A DNA stretch of 64,000 bases from Maricurvus nonylphenolicus (GCF_042854845.1 NZ_AP031499.1:62001-126000); one strand, 5' to 3'. Shown: positions 42,133 to 50,466, counted from the stretch's first letter. Made by a program: numbers and translations. The notes: a model not told the origin generated them from the sequence alone.

Positions 42133-42945
42133 CTAAACTTTCTTGATGAAGAAATGTACTTCGCCGTCATTAATGACCGCTGGCGCTTCTAGCTTGGTTT
42201 TTTGATCGAGCTTTAATTTGCTTGGAGCAATATAGAAGTAAGACCATTTTGGAAGGTGCTTGCTCATAAGCTGCAAAAATTCAACTTCATTGATTCCCAT
42301 GAAGGCCTTGTTGAACGTGTAGTTATTTTTATCTCTTGGGTCATAGAACAGAGAGTCATTGTTACTGTTCACGAAGGCTGGGGTGTTGCTGCGGTTTTCT
42401 GGCTGAGTGAGAACAAACCCAAAAATCATGCAGTATTCTTTGTTGGTGCAATACTCATAGCTTGTATCTTTTAAGAAGAGATAAGCAGCATTACCGTCAT
42501 TGTGAAATTTGACCCAGGTATCGAGCCCTTGTTCTTTGGCGGCTTTTTGAGCGGCCTCAGCGATCTGCTTTGCATAGCCGTCGATGGTACTTGCACCACC
42601 AGGCAGATTTGGCTGCCATGCAATTATGTGGTTTTTCTTGGCTTCAGACTCAGGAGTGATCAACCAACTGGCGATGCTGAGCCCGGCTGATTGGCCACCG
42701 GTTAGCCCTGGTGTAGGGGTGTTGTATGCTGAAATCGCTGCTGGAATATTGAATCCAGCCGTATCCCGGATATCCCAAGTAGTATCTTTGGGGACTTGTA
42801 CATCTTTTAACCGGTCATTAATCCCTGCGGCAGTAACCACATTTAGAGCAATAGAATTGTTGTCGTTGTACTTCATGGGGGTTGAAGTGCAACCAACAAT
42901 CAATGAAATAAGCGCCATCATTGGCAAATAGGTAATGTGTTTCAT
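42133..42945 (-). CDS. Lipoprotein of unknown function
   Basis: 270 residues with a lipoprotein signal (LISLIVGC). AGGAG precedes the ATG. Mature region has GGASTIDGYAKQIAEAAQKAAKEQGLDTWVKFHNDGNAAYLFLK and a paired cysteine YCTNKEYC. Convergent with traN. No family recognised; lipoproteins at this position could serve surface exclusion, but nothing in the sequence shows it. Confidence 0.7.
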   Translation of the reverse strand: MKHITYLPMMALISLIVGCTSTPMKYNDNNSIALNVVTAAGINDRLKDVQVPKDTTWDIRDTAGFNIPAAISAYNTPTPGLTGGQSAGLSIASWLITPESEAKKNHIIAWQPNLPGGASTIDGYAKQIAEAAQKAAKEQGLDTWVKFHNDGNAAYLFLKDTSYEYCTNKEYCMIFGFVLTQPENRSNTPAFVNSNNDSLFYDPRDKNNYTFNKAFMGINEVEFLQLMSKHLPKWSYFYIAPSKLKLDQKTKLEAPAVINDGEVHFFIKKV

Positions 42946-43003
42946 AGATATAGCTCCTTTTAGTCGAGTCTATTTTCTCATTGTTTATTTGACACGCAAA
43001 TAA

Positions 43004-43026
43004 AAAACCCCGCAGAGCGGGGTTTT
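43004..43026 (-). terminator. Intrinsic terminator
   Basis: AAAACCCCGC-aga-GCGGGGTTTT. On the minus strand it is followed by a T run and lies just after the end of the 43042 gene. Confidence 0.85.
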
Positions 43027-43041
43027 CTAAGTCAATATTGG

Positions 43042-43692
43042 TTAGCCCGTGGCTTCTAAAGGCATGTCGCTTTCTGCCTCTTCTGTAGCAGCTGCCACAT
43101 CTTCATGAAGCTCTGCATTATCCACTGGTGCCTTTTCTTCAACCTCATCAGCCTTCCCGCGCTTTGAGGCAGCTACCCTTGCTCGCTTCTCCAGGCTAAT
43201 CAGTCGCCCGGCAAGTTTAATCAGGCGCTGCTGATACTGGAAAGTTGAGTTCTTCTTCTGCTTATCGTCAAACTCGCCTGACAGCCAGGCAGTGTCGATT
43301 AAGCCCATTAACAAATCCAGTTCAGAGACAAGGCGGAGAAATGTGCCCGCTTTGGGGGTGTCGAGCTCAACAACGAATTCCTCTGGTTTTGAATACTGAG
43401 CCATTTGCTCAATACCATTATCCTCAAGGATTTTTGATATCTGATCTCGAGCTGAGTTTATATCGCTTTCAGCAGAGCTAAACTGCTCATCGATATAGGC
43501 GGTTATTGATTCGATCTCTTCTTCGTTTTGAGAGATGATAGGTAGGATTACTGAAATAGAGAAAAGAGCCTGCTTCAGCTTGTCGAAGCTGCGATTCATA
43601 ACTCTTTGTGCCTGAAGGCTTTTAAAACTCACCTTCCGCTCTATAATGGCCCTAGAATAGGGTGAATTTACGATGTTTTGTGCTGTAGTCAT
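43042..43692 (-). CDS. DUF1845/AcaB-like protein
   Basis: 216 residues from ATG 43692, seven bases after AGGAG; an ATG six bases earlier is too close. The centre FLRLVSELDLLMGLIDTAWLSGEFDDKQKKNSTFQYQQRLIKLAGRLISLEKRAR fits the DUF1845 family, which includes the AcaB regulator of IncA/C plasmids and proteins of Pseudomonas-type ICEs. An acidic tail of about 35 residues follows. Divergent from the accessory block, with an activator-type box in between. A role in transfer regulation is plausible but rests on this family match, of which I am moderately sure. Confidence 0.55.
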   Translation of the reverse strand: MTTAQNIVNSPYSRAIIERKVSFKSLQAQRVMNRSFDKLKQALFSISVILPIISQNEEEIESITAYIDEQFSSAESDINSARDQISKILEDNGIEQMAQYSKPEEFVVELDTPKAGTFLRLVSELDLLMGLIDTAWLSGEFDDKQKKNSTFQYQQRLIKLAGRLISLEKRARVAASKRGKADEVEEKAPVDNAELHEDVAAATEEAESDMPLEATG

Positions 43693-43763
43693 GGTCATTC
43701 TCCTGGCAGATAGACACTGCTCAGCGTACCATTGACAGCCTTAAAACCTGTTTTGCAAACCTA

Positions 43764-43817
43764 CCCGTAAAGGGGGTATTTCCCGGCTTTGCGAGTTCCA
43801 GTTTCGTGGTGTATAGT
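43764..43817 (+). promoter_or_regulatory. Activator-type box and -10 opening the 44 kb accessory block
   Basis: CCCGTAAAGGGGGTATTT (43764-43781), 30 bp, TATAGT (43812-43817). Transcription would start near 43824, just before the hairpin and pseudoknot element at 43835, which puts those structures in the mRNA. Confidence 0.55.
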
Positions 43818-43834
43818 AGGTTCATTGAAGTTTT

Positions 43835-43887
43835 TTTGTCGCTCTGCGGCAAATCTGTAAGGTAGCTAGCCTTCCCAAACAAGTAGC
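43835..43887 (+). promoter_or_regulatory. Hairpin plus pseudoknot element, copy 3 (compensated loop)
   Basis: Hairpin TTTGTCGC-tct-GCGGCAAA (43835-43853), then AAGGT-AGCTA-GCCTT (43859-43873). Here the loop is AGCTA instead of AGCTG, and the partner is TAGC (43884-43887) instead of CAGC, a compensatory change that keeps the pseudoknot. Confidence 0.8.
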
Positions 43888-43912
43888 ACTCCTTAGCTAA
43901 CGCTAAAAACTA

Positions 43913-43972
43913 CCCACCAGGGGACTCTCTCCCTGCTGGGTGATGATGTCTCCATTTTTTGAGGACATCATC
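43913..43972 (+). promoter_or_regulatory. Two-state leader before the gene at 43973
   Basis: GTCTCC pairs with GGGGAC (6 bp), or GATGATGTC pairs with GACATCATC (9 bp) that covers the Shine-Dalgarno. Outer stem CCCAcCAG/CTGcTGGG. Copy 7 of 26. Confidence 0.75.
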
Positions 43973-44299
43973 ATGCAATTCTATGCTTATCTCTTGTTGA
44001 ACGCCGTCGTTGTATTAGCGGCCATCTGGCTTTCTTGGCACTCTCTCAAGAAGCTATCCTCCTTTGTGACGTTCCTTAGCGCCCTTGCAACTCGCGTATT
44101 TCAGGCGTTTCAATCGAGTAATCAAGCAAAACCCAGTGACACGAAATCAGGTGCTACCCGCGTATCCACACGGCCTGTAGCTCAAGATTCTCGTGACGCT
44201 GACTCTGAGACTAAGATACTGACCTCCTTTTTGGAATCAGTTGATTACTCTGAATACGAATCTCCTGCGTACCTTCGCAAAGGGATTCTAGTTCACTAA
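43973..44299 (+). CDS. Small single-pass membrane protein
   Basis: 108 residues from ATG 43973 (MQFYAYLLLNAVVVLAAIWL); an in-frame ATG at 43940 lies in the leader. N-terminal TM segment, then a soluble tail rich in Ser/Asp. No family recognised. First gene of the second accessory block. Confidence 0.65.
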   Translation: MQFYAYLLLNAVVVLAAIWLSWHSLKKLSSFVTFLSALATRVFQAFQSSNQAKPSDTKSGATRVSTRPVAQDSRDADSETKILTSFLESVDYSEYESPAYLRKGILVH

Positions 44300-44311
44300 C
44301 ACTTCATTAAA

Positions 44312-44373
44312 CCCATGCGGGGACACTCTCCCTGCTTGGGGGTGCTGTCCCCAATTTATTTGAGGACAGTACG
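44312..44373 (+). promoter_or_regulatory. Two-state leader before the microprotein at 44374
   Basis: TGTCCCC pairs with GGGGACA (7 bp), or GTGCTGTCC with GGACAGTAC (9 bp) containing the Shine-Dalgarno. Copy 8 of 26. Confidence 0.75.
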
Positions 44374-44478
44374 ATGGATGCAGGTACCATTTTGGTTCTA
44401 ATCGCTTGTGTGCCTTCCGGCTATGTAATATCTCGTCCAGTTGTGGCGACTATTCGTGGTTTAGGGTTCGCAATCTAA
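44374..44478 (+). CDS. 34-residue hydrophobic microprotein, paralogue of 44605
   Basis: ATG 44374 six bases after GAGGACAGT; reads MDAGTILVLIACVPSGYVIS RPVVATIRGLGFAI. A single hydrophobic segment at the N-terminus. The core L-x-ACVP(S/T)GYV(I/L)SRPVV is shared with the microprotein 127 bases downstream, which supports both as real genes. Function unknown; a membrane microprotein is likely. Confidence 0.65.
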   Translation: MDAGTILVLIACVPSGYVISRPVVATIRGLGFAI

Positions 44479-44538
44479 GGATGTTGGCTAGTTCTGATTT
44501 CAGGCTAGCCACATTGTCTTTTTGGATACGTTCTTCGT

Positions 44539-44586
44539 GACGTGTCCCCAAAGCTTTTTGAGTAGAAGGTTTTGGGGACACGTCAC
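44539..44586 (+). promoter_or_regulatory. Large hairpin before the microprotein at 44605
   Basis: GTGACGT-gt-CCCCAAA pairs with TTTGGGG-ACGTCAC (14 bp, two-base bulge). It differs from the standard leader: the AGGAGG at 44591 lies outside the stem. Probably a divergent member of the leader family or a terminator of the upstream transcript. Confidence 0.55.
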
Positions 44587-44604
44587 ACAAAGGAGGAACT
44601 ACCC

Positions 44605-44697
44605 ATGACAGTCCTTATCCTGGCAGCATGCGTACCAACTGGTTATGTTTTGTCGCGCCCTGTGGTGCATACATTTCAGAAATTCGGTTGGTGCTAA
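44605..44697 (+). CDS. 30-residue hydrophobic microprotein, paralogue of 44374
   Basis: ATG 44605 after AGGAGG (spacing 8). Reads MTVLILAACVPTGYVLSRPV VHTFQKFGWC. Fifteen or so positions match the 44374 product, with conservative changes elsewhere (S/T, I/L), as expected for an old tandem duplication under selection at the protein level. Function unknown. Confidence 0.65.
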   Translation: MTVLILAACVPTGYVLSRPVVHTFQKFGWC

Positions 44698-44714
44698 AAA
44701 GCTGTTTTTTGAAG

Positions 44715-44738
44715 GTGACGGGGGGACGCTCCCGTCAC
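44715..44738 (+). terminator. Terminator-like hairpin after the microprotein gene
   Basis: GTGACGGG-gggacgct-CCCGTCAC followed by TTTC. A second hairpin AATTCT...AGAATT around 44769-44799 follows. The 216-base gap to 44914 otherwise holds the pseudoknot element and leader. Confidence 0.5.
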
Positions 44739-44799
44739 TTTCATTGATCTCAAAACAATGAGGATTTAATTCTGTGTTGCCCAATGGCACTAGAGAATT

Positions 44800-44846
44800 G
44801 CGTCCTTGTGATGCATAGCGATAGCTGATCGCTCTATAAAATCAGC
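44800..44846 (+). promoter_or_regulatory. Hairpin plus AGCTG/CAGC pseudoknot element, copy 4
   Basis: GCGT...ATGC hairpin (44800-44814), then GCGAT-AGCTG-ATCGC (44818-44832), 10-base linker, CAGC (44843-44846). The stem sequence is unlike the other copies but fully paired. Confidence 0.75.
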
Positions 44847-44853
44847 AAACTAG

Positions 44854-44913
44854 CCCACGGGCATATCATGCCCGTACAGGCCTTGGTATGCCCCTAATTT
44901 AAGGAGTGTTCCA
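44854..44913 (+). promoter_or_regulatory. Two-state leader before the MoxR/CobS-like gene
   Basis: TATGCCC pairs with GGGCATA (7 bp), competing with the CGGGCAT/ATGCCCG hairpin; the Shine-Dalgarno pairing CCcCT/AGGaG is weak here. Copy 9 of 26. Confidence 0.6.
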
Positions 44914-45921
44914 ATGTCTCAAGTACAACCCCAAGAGTACCCAGTTGGTGTTACTTTTAAGCAGGAGGGTATTCCCAATTCTGTGATGGCCTTAGGTTAT
45001 GAGCCGACAGACAATCACAGTATCCCTTCTATCAATGATGGATATGTTTTTCGCCGTGAGATGTTGAGAGAGCTGCTAGGCTTTCTTCGCAACCCGAACG
45101 GTGATGCATTCTTTCTGGCCGGTCCGACTGGATCTGGTAAAACCAGTGGCATTACCGAAGTCCTGGGTCGTTTGAACTGGCCATGCCAGCAGATTACAGC
45201 TCATGGACGACTTGAATTGAATGATCTGATCGGACAATTCAAGTTGGTGAGCACTGCTCCTGGACAAGCCCCTGAGATGACTTTCGTGTATGGCGTACTT
45301 CCGATCGCAATGAAGTATGGCCATGTGCTGCTGATTAATGAGCTGGATTATGCTGATCCATCTGAAATCAGCGGTCTCAACGATGTTATTGAAGGTCGGC
45401 CTTTGGTTATCACAGAAAATGGTGGAGAGGTCATTAAGCCTCACCCGATGTTTCGTTTAATCGCTACCGGGAATTCAAAAGGTAGCGGAGATATCACTGG
45501 TATGCACAGTGGTATCCAGACGCAAAACATTGCCTTTATGGATCGTTTTCGTTTGGCCTGGCTCGGTTATATCGATGCGTCTGAAGAAGCCGAGATCTTG
45601 GCTTCTGTAGTCCCCGGAATACCTGAGCAAATAAGAGTCAAGCTCGTTGAGGTTGCCAATGCCGTTAGAACCCAATTTTTGGGTGAATCTGGTACTGGTG
45701 AAGACGGAGAATTAGCGGTAACAATGTCCACAAGAACCCTGGTTCGGTGGGCAACACTTGCCTTTGATTTCCGCCAGCATCCAACGCCCTTGAAGTATGC
45801 CCTCGAAATGTCATTGACACGTCGAGCCTCAAGCTCAGATGCTTTAGCTATCGATAAGATGGCACAAAGTATTTTGGGGGATCAGTGGGATAATGGTCAG
45901 TCGAGCTCGCAAGCAGCATAG
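44914..45921 (+). CDS. MoxR/CobS-like AAA+ ATPase
   Basis: 335 residues. Walker A GPTGSGKTS at 70-77, Walker B VLLINELDYADP, sensor-type LIATGNSKGSGD and arginine-finger region MDRF. It belongs to the MoxR/NorQ/CobS type that works with a VWA-domain partner; that partner is at 55442, and the DUF3150 gene between them at 54353 is the usual third member. In SXT/IncA/C-type elements these are annotated cobS/cobT although no cobalamin genes are present. Likely a remodelling chaperone. Part of the leader-controlled block. Confidence 0.88.
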   Translation: MSQVQPQEYPVGVTFKQEGIPNSVMALGYEPTDNHSIPSINDGYVFRREMLRELLGFLRNPNGDAFFLAGPTGSGKTSGITEVLGRLNWPCQQITAHGRLELNDLIGQFKLVSTAPGQAPEMTFVYGVLPIAMKYGHVLLINELDYADPSEISGLNDVIEGRPLVITENGGEVIKPHPMFRLIATGNSKGSGDITGMHSGIQTQNIAFMDRFRLAWLGYIDASEEAEILASVVPGIPEQIRVKLVEVANAVRTQFLGESGTGEDGELAVTMSTRTLVRWATLAFDFRQHPTPLKYALEMSLTRRASSSDALAIDKMAQSILGDQWDNGQSSSQAA

Positions 45922-45930
45922 GAGGTCATC

Positions 45931-46440
45931 GTGGCAGATAGCCCTTCGTTTAACTGGCTGCTGGAACCGACAATTGACCAGCGCGAGCTGGTCAATGCTA
46001 CCGTTGTTGATCTGGCCAAAGAGTTTGTGAGTGTATTTGAATGTTCTGAATGCACAGACCAAGCTCTTATATCCTTCCCTGAAGGTGATTTCACAATCAC
46101 TTTGGGGGTGGATAATAAGGAGAACCAACTATCACCAAGCACTCTTAAGGGCGCTGGCGAAGTTGTCTCCTGCCATGGGCGCTACCCACTACTGTTTTTT
46201 GCAACTCTGAAAAAACTGCTTAGTGTGTCGCTCCCGCTTGATTCAGGTTTCCCTCTTACCTTCTGTGACCAGATAGGGGAAGAGGTGAATCTTGATGACA
46301 TGGCTCAGTTAGATGCTGAAATTCGCCGCATGGGTTTAGATCCAGGTAATTTTCGCGATGAAGCTGAGCTGATAGGTTTTGTGGAGAAGCTGTATAAGCT
46401 TGATCAGCTCTCTCCCTCAGAGCCATCAATGTTCTTTTAA
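45931..46440 (+). CDS. Unknown protein between the ATPase and ssb
   Basis: 169 residues, GTG start eight bases after AGGAGG, 9 bases downstream of the ATPase stop, so translated from the same mRNA without a leader. Acidic; C-terminal helices (LDAEIRRMGLDPGNFRDEAELIGFVEKLYKLDQL). No family recognised. Confidence 0.65.
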   Translation: MADSPSFNWLLEPTIDQRELVNATVVDLAKEFVSVFECSECTDQALISFPEGDFTITLGVDNKENQLSPSTLKGAGEVVSCHGRYPLLFFATLKKLLSVSLPLDSGFPLTFCDQIGEEVNLDDMAQLDAEIRRMGLDPGNFRDEAELIGFVEKLYKLDQLSPSEPSMFF

Positions 46441-46441
46441 A

Positions 46442-46501
46442 CCCTACCGGGGACATCAACCCCGGAAGGGGAGGTGTCTCCTCAATCTGAAGGAGACAAT
46501 C
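46442..46501 (+). promoter_or_regulatory. Two-state leader before ssb
   Basis: TGTCTCC pairs with GGGGACA (7 bp), or GTCTCCT with AGGAGAC (7 bp) at the Shine-Dalgarno. CCGGGG/CCCCGG inner stem. Copy 10 of 26. Confidence 0.75.
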
Positions 46502-46990
46502 ATGTCTGAAACAAATGTTGTTGTATTCACTGGTACTGTTGGTACTGATGTTGATTTCAAAGTGTTCCCTGGCAGTCAGAAGCCTGTCGCCGAAATCGCA
46601 ATGGTTAACAATAAGTACAAGCCAAATCCTCAGTCTGAGAGTGGCTTTGATCAGTACTCGACATGGGCAGCTGTAAAGTTCAATGGCCGTGTCGCAGATA
46701 GTGTTTCACAGAAAATCCAAAAGGGTATGAAAATCACCGTTACCGGTGAGCTTTCTGAGGATGTCTGGCCTGACCAGAATAATCCTGGGAAAAACCATCG
46801 AAAGCTGTATATCGTTGGTCACTCTTTTGATATCCACAAACAAGCTGGTGGAACTGGAACAGGCAACCAACCTGGTGGCCGCCAGAACTCTGGTCAGGCT
46901 CATGGCCACCAACCAGGTTCAAACGTCCAGCAATCAGCACCTCAAGCAGCTCCAATAGCCGGGAACAACCCTCCAGGCTATAACAGCTAA
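46502..46990 (+). CDS. ssb: Single-stranded DNA-binding protein
   Basis: 162 residues from ATG 46502; the longer frame opening at 46379 lies in the upstream gene. OB-fold pattern NVVVFTGTVGTDVDFKV...STWAAVKFNGRVADSVSQKIQKGMKITVTGELSEDVW, then a Gly/Gln-rich flexible tail. The tail ends NPPGYNS instead of the DDDIPF tip that normally binds partner proteins, so interactions with host repair proteins may differ. Protects incoming single strands and works with bet and exo. Confidence 0.88.
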   Translation: MSETNVVVFTGTVGTDVDFKVFPGSQKPVAEIAMVNNKYKPNPQSESGFDQYSTWAAVKFNGRVADSVSQKIQKGMKITVTGELSEDVWPDQNNPGKNHRKLYIVGHSFDIHKQAGGTGTGNQPGGRQNSGQAHGHQPGSNVQQSAPQAAPIAGNNPPGYNS

Positions 46991-46997
46991 CTACCAA

Positions 46998-47052
46998 CCC
47001 AGAGGGGTACTCCCTCTCGGGGGTACTTCCTCTTCAATTTGGAGGAAATACC
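46998..47052 (+). promoter_or_regulatory. Two-state leader before bet
   Basis: GTACTtCCTC pairs with GAGGGGTAC (9 bp), or GGTAcTTCCTC with GAGGAAaTACC (10 bp, one mismatch) at the Shine-Dalgarno. AGAGGG/CCCTCT inner stem. Copy 11 of 26. Confidence 0.78.
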
Positions 47053-48066
47053 ATGGTCGCTACAGCACAAGCTAGAGCTGATTCTGGTACCCATAATGCT
47101 CTTATCGTAAAGGTGGCGGAGAAATTCTCCATTGATACAGAAGAGTTTATGGGGGTGTTAAAAGAAACCGCTTTCAAGCAGGCCAATGATTCTCCCGAAG
47201 TTACCGATGCGCAGATGTATGCGCTGCTGGTGGTGGCGGATCAATACAACCTAAACCCTTTCACGAAGGAGATTTATGCTTTCCCTGACAAACGGGGGGG
47301 CATTGTTCCTGTGGTTGGCGTTGACGGTTGGAATCGCATAGCAAACGAACATTCCAATTTCGACGGAGTTGAGTTTGCCTATTCTCCAGAGATCCTTCAG
47401 GCGGATAGTGCGAGGGCAGTTTGCCCGGCCTGGATAGAGGCGAAGGTCTACAGGAAAGATCGAAACCATCCGGTTGTTGTTAGAGAGTATTTGGACGAGT
47501 GCTACAGGCACCCATTCAAAGACCATCAAACTGGATATGAGAGCGTAGGCCCTTGGCAAACGCATCCTAAAAGGATGCTTCGTCACAAGGCTTTGATCCA
47601 GTGTTACAGAGTTGCATTTGCCTTCGTAGGAATCTACGACGAAGACGAGGCAACCAGGATCATTGACGCGCAGAACAATGTGCATCAAGAGCCAGCAAAA
47701 GTAATTCCCATTGGTAAGGCAACTGAAGCTCAAGTGATTGAGCAAGAGGAACCTGAAACGGTCGATCAATTTGTAATTGATTTTAACCAAGCTTCTGTTG
47801 ATGACTTCATATCGAGGTTGTGTGATAGGGCTAAAGGTACTGGCCAATGGCAAGCGGCAAAAGATTTGTTAAACGAAAGGCTAAAGGGAAATGCATTGAT
47901 TTATGCGAGCGAGAAGCTTGAAGAATCAATCGAAGAACTAAAGTCTGACGCGGATACAGATAACGAGCCACAGCATCAAACCGAACAGGTCACAGATGAG
48001 CATGGAGAGCAGTCAATACAGATGTTCAAAATGCCTGAAGATTCTGGTCAAGATTCGATGTTTTAA
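47053..48066 (+). CDS. bet: Bet/RecT-family single-strand annealing protein
   Basis: 337 residues. Beta-type core: ALLVVADQYNLNPFTKEIYAFPDKRGGIVPVVGVDGWNRIAN, HPVVVREYLDECYR, WQTHPKRMLRHKALIQCYRVAFAFVGIYDEDEA. Pairs complementary strands during recombination, together with the exonuclease encoded next. A bet-exo pair is a hallmark of SXT/R391 and IncA/C elements, where it generates hybrid elements. The C-terminal third is a low-complexity acidic tail. Confidence 0.93.
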   Translation: MVATAQARADSGTHNALIVKVAEKFSIDTEEFMGVLKETAFKQANDSPEVTDAQMYALLVVADQYNLNPFTKEIYAFPDKRGGIVPVVGVDGWNRIANEHSNFDGVEFAYSPEILQADSARAVCPAWIEAKVYRKDRNHPVVVREYLDECYRHPFKDHQTGYESVGPWQTHPKRMLRHKALIQCYRVAFAFVGIYDEDEATRIIDAQNNVHQEPAKVIPIGKATEAQVIEQEEPETVDQFVIDFNQASVDDFISRLCDRAKGTGQWQAAKDLLNERLKGNALIYASEKLEESIEELKSDADTDNEPQHQTEQVTDEHGEQSIQMFKMPEDSGQDSMF

Positions 48067-48097
48067 CCCGTTCACCGGTTTACCAAAGGAGAAATCC

Positions 48098-49123
48098 ATG
48101 AAGGTAATCAATCACCCTCAGCGAAGTGAGGCGTGGTTACGCTGGAGAATGGGTGGGTTGTCAGCTTCTTGCGCCTCGGTCCTTCTGGGTCGAAATCCGT
48201 ACAAAACAGTATGGAGGTTGTGGGCGGAGAAGTCTGGCAGAGCTGTAGAGGAAGATTTGTCGAAAAACCCCAATGTCCAAAGAGGCTTTGCCCTTGAGGA
48301 CCGCGCCAGGCAGCGATGTGAAGACCTTCTTGATAGAGGGTTTTTACTGCCGGTGTGCGGGGCGAGCGAAGAGAATCCTCTAATGCTGGCTTCATTTGAT
48401 GGAGTTACTGAAGATCAAATACCAGCTGAGCTAAAGTGCCCTTCTGAAAAGCAGTACCGCGAGGTATTGCAGCTTGGAGAGGAATCCGAGGCTTATAAGC
48501 TCTATTACCCGCAGGTTCAACAGCAGATCTACGTTGCTGAAGCACCTCACGGATGGCTTATGTTTTACAGTCCTGAGGACAATGGAGAGCATAAGCTTTT
48601 TAAGGTACAGCGAGATGATCGCCTCCTGGAGGAGATCATATATCAAGCTGAATGGCTTTGGGATCATGTCAAAAATGACACTGCCCCACCCCTTGACCCC
48701 AACAGAGATTTCTTCATCCCCAATGGTGACGAGGCAGAAACATGGATTACCCATGCGACTGACTATCGAATCTATGATCAGCAGATCAGGGAGCATGAAG
48801 CCGCAATAAAATCTCTGAAGGATAAAAGGGCGGGTTCCTTAAAGCCAATGCAAGAGTTGATGGGTACTTTCCTAAAGGCTGACTTTGCTGGTGTGAATAT
48901 CACGAAATTCCAAAAGCAAGGTTCGGTTGATCTCGATCGTTTGATTGAGCAGGAACGCCTACACCTTTCTGCGGATGACTTGGATCAATATCGGAAAAAG
49001 CCGAGTACGCAATATCGCGTTACGGTTACTAATAAGCCGATACCCAAGAACATCATCGATGTTGATGTGCAGAATCTAGTGGCTGATGTCCCAGAAGGTA
49101 CTGTTCATTCGGCATATTTCTAA
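48098..49123 (+). CDS. exo: YqaJ/lambda Exo-type 5'-3' exonuclease
   Basis: 341 residues from ATG 48098 (MKVINHPQRSEAWLRWRMGG); the longer frame from 47996 overlaps bet. YqaJ motifs: SEAWLRWRMGGLSAS, RGFALEDRARQRCE, LMLASFDGV (Asp), PAELKCPSEKQY (Glu-x-Lys) and YYPQVQQQIYVAE. Degrades one strand of duplex DNA to give the substrate for Bet. Only a reduced hairpin (AACC...GGTT) precedes it; a terminator follows. Confidence 0.92.
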   Translation: MKVINHPQRSEAWLRWRMGGLSASCASVLLGRNPYKTVWRLWAEKSGRAVEEDLSKNPNVQRGFALEDRARQRCEDLLDRGFLLPVCGASEENPLMLASFDGVTEDQIPAELKCPSEKQYREVLQLGEESEAYKLYYPQVQQQIYVAEAPHGWLMFYSPEDNGEHKLFKVQRDDRLLEEIIYQAEWLWDHVKNDTAPPLDPNRDFFIPNGDEAETWITHATDYRIYDQQIREHEAAIKSLKDKRAGSLKPMQELMGTFLKADFAGVNITKFQKQGSVDLDRLIEQERLHLSADDLDQYRKKPSTQYRVTVTNKPIPKNIIDVDVQNLVADVPEGTVHSAYF

Positions 49124-49130
49124 CTTTGAG

Positions 49131-49150
49131 AGCTCACCTTTTGGTGAGCT
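49131..49150 (+). terminator. Intrinsic terminator after exo
   Basis: AGCTCACC-tttt-GGTGAGCT, then TCTCG and seven T residues. Confidence 0.85.
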
Positions 49151-49159
49151 TCTCGTTTT

Positions 49160-49225
49160 TTTCACTATTCATTTTCAGTAGTGAATAGTGAAAAGAGCGA
49201 ACAACGGTAGCTGGCCAAAAACAGC
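49160..49225 (+). promoter_or_regulatory. Inverted repeat plus AGCTG/CAGC pseudoknot element, copy 5
   Basis: TTTCACTATTCA...TGAATAGTGAAA (49160-49193, 12-bp arms) is followed by GGT-AGCTG-GCC (49206-49216), 5-base linker, CAGC (49222-49225). The stem is short. No two-state leader follows; the next gene is 111 bases on. Confidence 0.55.
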
Positions 49226-49336
49226 ATTCAATTTCCGATAGGAAGCCTTAGGCAGTGATTGATCGGCGTAATTACGTCAACAGTCAAAAACCAATAAACA
49301 GGAGAAAAACGATTGATGAAAAAAGGTAGGTAAACA

Positions 49337-50461
49337 ATGCTTCAAAAGAAAGTTAAGTGGGGTCAAGAATTATATAAATGGGGAACACTGGGGGTGGCAA
49401 CAGCGGTTGCTATCTCAGTCAGTCTTGCTTGCTCGTTCTGGTTCTTCTTTTCCCTGATGGGGGGAGAGGGGCCCCAAGCAATTGGTGCTGGTATTGCTGG
49501 CTGTACATTGCAAATATTTGGATATGGATTTGCTGCATCGTTCCTGAAGGTTAACCCATTGGCGCGGTTTATGCTCTGTGCAATGCCGCTTGCCCTTTCA
49601 ATGTTTTCATCATATTCGGCTATCTATGGGTTTCTGTCTCATGAGCAAGAGGCCAAGTCAGGCCAAAATAAGAAAACAGAGATGGTTTACCAAATGCTCG
49701 AACAGTCAGCCGCAGACAAGAAGACAGCATCTGAAGCTGCATCGAACGGGATCAAGGGCAAATACAAGTCAATGGGCAAGGATCTACTCGCATCAAATGA
49801 GCGGGCAATGGAGCGTGATATGCAGCTTCTCGAAAAAATTGATGATCCGGAGCCTTCATCTAAGGCATCCCCATTAGACGGCCTGGTGAAAGTTACTGGG
49901 GACGCATCCATGACGACAATACTATTCTGTGCATGGCTTGCGGTGTTGTTTGATTTACTCCCTGTTGTCGCGATCTCAGTACTTTCAAATAGCACACGGC
50001 GTAAATTGATCGATGAGTCGTTGGGTATGGATGTTGAAGTTACTGAAACTGTTCACACTGACTTAAAAAACAATACCGTTGATACAGAAATAGCTGTCCA
50101 TGCCCAGGCTCAGATACAGCATGAAGAGCAAACTCAAGAGCTAGATCAGGTACATGTAGAGCAGGTTGAACCAACTCAATCAATAGAGGACAAGCCTGCG
50201 GTCAAGTCTCAAAATAAAGCGGCAAAACAGAGTGATGGGGATTATGAAGAAACCATCTTAAAGCTGCGTCAGGGTATGTTTGAAGCAACGTACACCGGCT
50301 ATAGCGAGTTTACTGGGCGCTCTAAATGGCAAGCTCAAAACTTCTTTAAGCGGGCGCAAGAAGACGGTTACGTTAAGAAATCTGGGCGGGCATTTGAGGT
50401 TGTTGACCCGCTAACAAATGTCTCCATGCTGCCAAACGCGGCACAGGCTGTTACAGCCTAA
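49337..50461 (+). CDS. Membrane protein with C-terminal helix-turn-helix-like region
   Basis: 374 residues. Three to four TM segments in the first 110 residues, a further one near 195-215, a Gln/Glu-rich linker, and a C-terminal 75 residues (ETILKLRQGMFEATYTGYSEFTGRSKWQAQNFFKRAQEDGYVKKSGRAFEVV) with the look of a winged helix. A membrane protein with a DNA-binding-like tail could tether DNA; this is inference. Not preceded by the standard leader. Confidence 0.65.
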   Translation: MLQKKVKWGQELYKWGTLGVATAVAISVSLACSFWFFFSLMGGEGPQAIGAGIAGCTLQIFGYGFAASFLKVNPLARFMLCAMPLALSMFSSYSAIYGFLSHEQEAKSGQNKKTEMVYQMLEQSAADKKTASEAASNGIKGKYKSMGKDLLASNERAMERDMQLLEKIDDPEPSSKASPLDGLVKVTGDASMTTILFCAWLAVLFDLLPVVAISVLSNSTRRKLIDESLGMDVEVTETVHTDLKNNTVDTEIAVHAQAQIQHEEQTQELDQVHVEQVEPTQSIEDKPAVKSQNKAAKQSDGDYEETILKLRQGMFEATYTGYSEFTGRSKWQAQNFFKRAQEDGYVKKSGRAFEVVDPLTNVSMLPNAAQAVTA

Positions 50462-50466
50462 GAATT

